Source: Anaerolineales bacterium (GTDB lineage Bacteria > Chloroflexota > Anaerolineae > Anaerolineales > E44-bin32). From it: 8,811 bases of DNA. The stretch is taken from positions 1-8,811 of the forward strand of contig DAOWMX010000078.1 in NCBI GenBank assembly GCA_030642885.1, written 5' to 3'. The stretch's first letter is position 1. Every line of letters starts with the position of its first letter. The notes under the pieces were generated by a model. It worked only from the letters and a program-made list of their open reading frames with translations. It ran no database searches and had not been told where the DNA came from. Shown here one piece after another: positions 5,293-8,811 of this stretch. The position numbers and the translations under genes were made by a program.

Positions 5293-6687
5293 TCACGTGC
5301 CTGCGGCCAGATCGACCTGGCGTGTCGCCGCGTTCTCAAACTTCGCCAATGACTGGCGGAATACGAGTTCCACACTGCCGACGGGTCCATTACGATGCTT
5401 GGCAACAATAATCTCGGCGATGTTCTGTTTTAACGTATCTTCCTCGTATTGATCGGGACGGTAAATGAACATCACAACATCAGCGTCCTGTTCGAGGCTC
5501 CCGGATTCGCGCAGGTCGGAAAGGATCGGGCGAGGCGGGCGCCGGGATTCCACGGCCCGTGATAATTGCGCGGCCGCCAGCACGGGAACGTTCAGCTCAC
5601 GGGCCAGACCTTTCAAGTTCCGCGAGATGTACGAGACCTCCTGAACGCGGTTATCAATCCTGGAATCTCCCGTCATCAACTGGAGGTAATCCACGATAAT
5701 CAGGTCTAGCCCGATTTCCATATGCAACCTGCGGCACTTGGTCCTCAACTGCAGAGGAGTGATGGCCGGGGTATCGTCCAGATAAATGTGCGTATCGCTC
5801 AGCGCGCTTACGGCTTGCGTAAAGAGGGGCCATTCATCATCACGCAGATTTGCCAAGCGCAAGCGCTGTGAGTCGATCGAGGTTTCCTGAGAGAGCAGTC
5901 GCTGAACGAGCTGCTCGTTTGACATCTCCAGTGAGAATAAAGCAACATGTTTCTTGTGGATCTGGCTGGCGTTCTTCGCAGCCGATATGCAGAAGCCTGA
6001 TTTCCCTTGCCCCGGTCGGCCGGCGATGATCAACAAGTCGCTCGACTGCATGCCGCCTAGAAGACGATCCAGGTCGATGAAGCCGGTCGGCACACCGATT
6101 GTCTCATCCTGGTGTCGGGCGAGGTAATCGATACGGTCGTAATAAGAACTGAGTACGCGCTTGATCGGCTGCAAATGGTGCGTGAGGCGGCGTTCGCTCA
6201 CTCCGAAAATTGATTGCTCTGATTCGTTAACGACATCCTCAATAGTCGTCCCGCTTTGATAAGCCAGACGCGCAATTTGAGCCGCGGCGCCCAGGAGCCG
6301 GCGCCGGGTGGCGGTCTCTTCCACCACGCGTGCGTATGCCTCGGCGTGCAGGGAGGAGGGGACATTGTTAATGAGCGTTGTCAGGTATGCTGGACCCCCG
6401 ACCTCGTCCAGGCGTCCCTGGCGCTCCAGTTCCTCGGATGCAGTAAGGATGTCGACTGGGAGGCGCTGTTCTTGCAGGCTGGTGAAGGCTTCCCATATCC
6501 ACTGGTTGCGATGAAGGAAGAAATCTTCAACTGAAAGGAAGTGAGCGATGTCGAAATATACCTCCGGGTTCACCAACACAGATCCGAGCACAGCTTCTTC
6601 TGCTTGGCGGTCGTGCGGCATTTCCTGAGTCGAACGACCATCGCCGGATGGTGAGATGCTTTTAGGAGGTTGTGGTTGTTCACTCAT
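5293..6687 (-). CDS. dnaB: Replicative DNA helicase DnaB
   Basis: This is a 464-residue hexameric 5'-3' helicase that unwinds DNA at the replication fork. The N-terminal collar/primase-interaction domain spans about 23-130 (AEEAVLGSVL at 29-38). After a linker comes the RecA-like domain: Walker A GRPGQGKSG (223-231), catalytic Glu E254 in FSLEMS, Walker B/H2 VDYLQLM (332-338), AAQLSR (372-377), DLRESGSLEQDAD (391-403) and the KHRNGP arginine-finger segment (430-435). Length and motif order are normal for the family. Walker A has GKS where GKT is more usual, which should not impair ATP binding. No intein is present. The ATG at 6687 lacks a strong ribosome-binding site. ATG 6621 (residue 23, preceded by AGGA but too close) is a weaker alternative. 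It is followed by a DnaD-domain gene and a loader-like ATPase, as expected of a helicase-loading block, and lies about 100 bp after the nuclease-family gene. Confidence 0.97.
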   Translation of the reverse strand: MSEQPQPPKSISPSGDGRSTQEMPHDRQAEEAVLGSVLVNPEVYFDIAHFLSVEDFFLHRNQWIWEAFTSLQEQRLPVDILTASEELERQGRLDEVGGPAYLTTLINNVPSSLHAEAYARVVEETATRRRLLGAAAQIARLAYQSGTTIEDVVNESEQSIFGVSERRLTHHLQPIKRVLSSYYDRIDYLARHQDETIGVPTGFIDLDRLLGGMQSSDLLIIAGRPGQGKSGFCISAAKNASQIHKKHVALFSLEMSNEQLVQRLLSQETSIDSQRLRLANLRDDEWPLFTQAVSALSDTHIYLDDTPAITPLQLRTKCRRLHMEIGLDLIIVDYLQLMTGDSRIDNRVQEVSYISRNLKGLARELNVPVLAAAQLSRAVESRRPPRPILSDLRESGSLEQDADVVMFIYRPDQYEEDTLKQNIAEIIVAKHRNGPVGSVELVFRQSLAKFENAATRQVDLAAGT

Positions 6688-6787
6688 ATTTGTTTTTCAA
6701 ATTCTCGTGCACATCATGGAGAGATACCAGTTACGCTCTGACGCCTGGTGCGCAGTATTGAATAGCTGCAACAAGCGTACTTAAAAT

Positions 6788-7321
6788 CTAAGAATTGGTT
6801 TCGTCCTTATCGTCATCTTCGGTAGTTTCGAGGTCATCGAGGTTAAGTGTCTCAACGAAATCTTTAAATACGTCCAGGCGTTCATCGGGTTCCCCCTCGA
6901 TCTCTTCCCCTTCGATGTTTTCTTCGGGAATGGATGCTGCTTCGTTCATGACGTCTTCAGCGATGAAAACGGGAACGTGAGTGCGAACCGCAAGAGCGAG
7001 GGCGTCTGAAGGGCGTGAATCGATCGAGATTTCTCGGCCATTAATGGTTACGATAATTCGGGCGTAAAAGACATCATCACGGAGAGCGGTGATATTAACT
7101 TGAACGATTTCTGCGCCAAGTTCTTGCAGGATGTTGCGAAGCAGATCATGGGTTAAGGGTCGGGTGACCTCTACTTCCTGCAGGCTGAGCGTGATTGCCT
7201 CGGCTTCGTAGGGGCCGATCCAGATGGGCAGGAACCGCTCGGAATTTCGCTCCTTCAGGATAACAATCCGCTGTTGAGACATCAGGCTAACCCGAATGCT
7301 GTCGATCTCGACTTCAACCAT
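6788..7321 (-). CDS. Bifunctional nuclease family protein (BFN/DUF151)
   Basis: The product has 177 residues. The BFN domain fills about residues 1-125 with the family signatures LPIWIGPYEA (31-40), RPLTHDLL (54-61) and DSRPSDALALAVR (101-113), then VPVFIAEDV. A strongly acidic linker follows (about 131-148), then a short segment VFKDFVETLNLDDL (151-164) typical of the family's C-terminus, and a charged tail. Plant members were reported to have RNase and DNase activity, but the bacterial role is not settled, so function here is left open. The start is ATG 7321 with GGAGG 8 nt upstream; a GTG at 7342 would add seven residues upstream of that site and is unlikely. The gene is first in the minus-strand series leading to dnaB and has an extended -10 promoter. 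Co-transcription with dnaB is possible, since no terminator is visible in 6688-6787. Confidence 0.92.
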   Translation of the reverse strand: MVEVEIDSIRVSLMSQQRIVILKERNSERFLPIWIGPYEAEAITLSLQEVEVTRPLTHDLLRNILQELGAEIVQVNITALRDDVFYARIIVTINGREISIDSRPSDALALAVRTHVPVFIAEDVMNEAASIPEENIEGEEIEGEPDERLDVFKDFVETLNLDDLETTEDDDKDETNS

Positions 7322-7362
7322 CCACCAAGCCTCCAAATCCACGCTTTCTCATGGATGAAGCG

Positions 7363-7371
7363 ATTATAACA
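7363..7371 (-). promoter_or_regulatory. Extended -10 promoter of the BFN gene
   Basis: The minus strand reads TGTTATAAT (7371-7363), a perfect TATAAT with the TGn extension. No good -35 hexamer sits at 16-18 bp, which is common for extended -10 promoters. Transcription would start near 7356, giving a leader of about 35 nt that contains the GGAGG ribosome-binding site of the gene at 7321. No convincing promoter was found for the divergent gene starting at 7474. Confidence 0.6.
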
Positions 7372-7473
7372 TGGGTAGATATTGAACACGTTTATAACGA
7401 AGGTGTCTTTGTCGATGAGGTCTGCTAAGATTATGTGTGGAATTCCATTATCAAGGACAGACGGAGTTAATAA

Positions 7474-8811
7474 ATGTTTGAGGGTCTCTTATCTCCCCGA
7501 GGGGTCGCTGTTATCGGCGCCTCCCAGAATCCAAACAAATTGGGCTATGGAGTCGCACGCAACCTGGTTGTTTCAGGATACCCCGGCGCGATTCACTTCG
7601 TGAACCCCAGTGGCGGGCACCTATTTGACCGACCGCTGCATCCCGATGTAGGCAGCGTTCCTGATCCGGTGGATCTGGCGGTAATCATGATCCCCGCACG
7701 GTCGGTGCCAGATGTGTTGGAGGCCTGCGGTAAGCGGGGGATTGGCTTTGCGATCGTGGGATCAGGCGGGTTTAGTGAAACAGGCGAGGAAGGAATTCGC
7801 CTCGAGCAACAATGCATGGAGATCGCCCATTCCTACGGCATCCGTGTTTTAGGGCCGAACTGTATCGGCTATCTGGATACCCATCTTCCGATTGATACGA
7901 GTTTCCTGCCGCTTCCAGGACCTATTAAGGGTGATATCGCCTTTCTGTCCCACTCGGGAGCCATATGCGAAGCAGTGATCGACTGGGCGCGTGGCCAAGG
8001 CTTTGGATTGTCCCGATTATTGAGTTTGGGCAACCAGATGGATCTGAATGAGGGAGATCTTCTTCCACCGACTGCAGCTGATCCGAACACACGTGTTGTC
8101 GCCATGTACCTTGAGGGGGTTGGAGACGGAGAGAACTTCATCGAGCAAGCGCGGAAGGTCACGTTGGACGTGCCAGTCGTGGCGATTAAAGTCGGACGCT
8201 CTGAGGGGGGCCGGGCAGCGGTCGTGTCTCACACCGGCGCGCTTGCCGGGCGTGATGTCGCCTTCGACGCGGCATTTCGCAAAGCAGGAGTGATCAGGGC
8301 CCGGCACAGTGAAGAGATGTTCGACTGGGCGAGAGCGCTAGCGTGGTGTCAACCGCCTTCTGGTCCAAACATGGCTGTACTCACCAACGCTGGTGGACCT
8401 GGCGTTATCGCCGCCGACGCGCTGGATGATAACGGTTTAAGGCTGGCGAAACTGACTGATCATACCAGGGGGGAATTGGGGGCGTTCCTTCCACGCGCGG
8501 CCAGCCTGAACAATCCCGTCGACATGCTGGCGGGGGCAGGGCCGCGCGAGTACGCCGACAGCTTGCGCCTATTGCTGGCGGATGATGGAGTCGATGGAAT
8601 CATCGTGATCCTTCCGCCTCCACCGGTGACGACTGCAGCAGAAGTCGCAGGCGCAATCATCCCCGTGATACAGTCAGCGACGAAACCTATAGTGATCGCG
8701 TTAATGGGCGAGGAACTTATCGCACATGCCGCCCGGCTCTTCAGGGGCGCACGCATTCCCGATTATCGATTTCCGGAGCGTGCAGCCTCTGCAATGCGTG
8801 TGCTCTACGAA
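7474..8811 (+). CDS. NDP-forming acyl-CoA (acetyl-CoA) synthetase, alpha-subunit region, truncated at window end
   Basis: The first 446 codons are in view and the frame is still open at the edge. The family converts acyl-CoA, phosphate and ADP to acid, CoA and ATP through a phosphohistidine, a main energy step in fermenters of amino acids or sugars. A CoA-binding Rossmann domain opens the protein (LLSPRGVAVIGAS 5-17, NPSGG near 44-48, VLGPNCIGY 125-133). A first succinyl-CoA-ligase-like domain follows (FLSHSGA 157-163, SLGNQMDLNEGDL 184-196). The second ligase domain carries SHTGALAG (252-259), whose H253 fits the phosphorylated His, and TNAGGPGV further on. Alpha subunits end near 460-480 residues, so whether an ATP-grasp beta part is fused or encoded separately cannot be seen. 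ATG 7474 has GGAG 7 nt upstream. Where relatives have LLEYLA after the GDL segment this protein has LLPPTA, a small local divergence. Substrate is unknown. Confidence 0.92.
   Translation, partial: MFEGLLSPRGVAVIGASQNPNKLGYGVARNLVVSGYPGAIHFVNPSGGHLFDRPLHPDVGSVPDPVDLAVIMIPARSVPDVLEACGKRGIGFAIVGSGGFSETGEEGIRLEQQCMEIAHSYGIRVLGPNCIGYLDTHLPIDTSFLPLPGPIKGDIAFLSHSGAICEAVIDWARGQGFGLSRLLSLGNQMDLNEGDLLPPTAADPNTRVVAMYLEGVGDGENFIEQARKVTLDVPVVAIKVGRSEGGRAAVVSHTGALAGRDVAFDAAFRKAGVIRARHSEEMFDWARALAWCQPPSGPNMAVLTNAGGPGVIAADALDDNGLRLAKLTDHTRGELGAFLPRAASLNNPVDMLAGAGPREYADSLRLLLADDGVDGIIVILPPPPVTTAAEVAGAIIPVIQSATKPIVIALMGEELIAHAARLFRGARIPDYRFPERAASAMRVLYE

Noticed and set aside
5256..5408. N-terminal extension of the DnaD-like protein overlapping dnaB by more than 100 bp
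   Set aside because: The extra 51 residues are Arg/Ser/Trp-rich, unlike the family, and are the off-frame reading of the dnaB 3' end. The family-like sequence starts right after ATG 5255.
7383..7431. Possible promoter for the acyl-CoA synthetase gene (TTGTCG / TAAGAT or TATAAC)
   Set aside because: The hexamers are only 11 bp apart or have no partner at acceptable spacing, so no box can be assigned.
7593..8756. Three long minus-strand open frames inside the acyl-CoA synthetase gene (7593-7817, 7869-8162, 8460-8756)
   Set aside because: They are antisense to a well-conserved coding frame, have Arg/Ser/Pro-rich translations with no recognisable family, and lack ribosome-binding sites.

Overview
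The window looks like a chromosomal segment of a bacterium from the Chloroflexota, most likely Anaerolineae-like. This is an inference from gene content and protein style, not from a marker gene. The clues are a class II HMG-CoA reductase, soluble GAF-GAF histidine kinases, a DnaB / DnaD-like / DnaC-like replication block, a bifunctional-nuclease-family protein and an NDP-forming acyl-CoA synthetase. Base composition and coding style look even across the window. I see no mobile element, CRISPR array, phage gene or transfer signature.

Left part (1-2920). A 5' fragment of an HMG-CoA reductase gene runs leftwards out of the window. Divergent from it, across about 240 bp carrying a sigma70-like promoter, is a cytoplasmic histidine kinase. 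The kinase has two GAF domains, and the first keeps the heme-ligand His and distal Tyr positions of the mycobacterial DosS/DosT sensors. About 130 bp downstream lies a stand-alone receiver domain with no DNA-binding output, in which the phosphoacceptor Asp is replaced by Glu. A strong intrinsic terminator closes this unit. The 120 bp between it and the next terminator (2921-3040) hold nothing I can identify.

Middle part (3041-7371), all on the minus strand. In transcription order it contains a bifunctional-nuclease (DUF151) gene with an extended -10 promoter, replicative helicase dnaB, a DnaD-domain gene, and a helicase-loader-like ATPase with two complete tandem AAA+ domains. It ends with a tRNA-Glu(UUC) that has its own promoter and terminator. 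The DnaD-like and loader genes appear to overlap by 95 nt in different frames. Together dnaB, the DnaD-like protein and the loader look like a compact helicase-loading module.

Right part (7372-8811). Divergent from the nuclease gene is the N-terminal part of an NDP-forming acyl-CoA synthetase (acetyl-CoA synthetase type), cut by the window edge. It suggests fermentative acyl-CoA to acid conversion coupled to ATP formation.

Nothing here is clearly a wholly new system. The best leads are the Glu-substituted receiver beside a predicted heme/redox sensor kinase, and the double-AAA+ helicase loader encoded in overlap with a DnaD-like partner.
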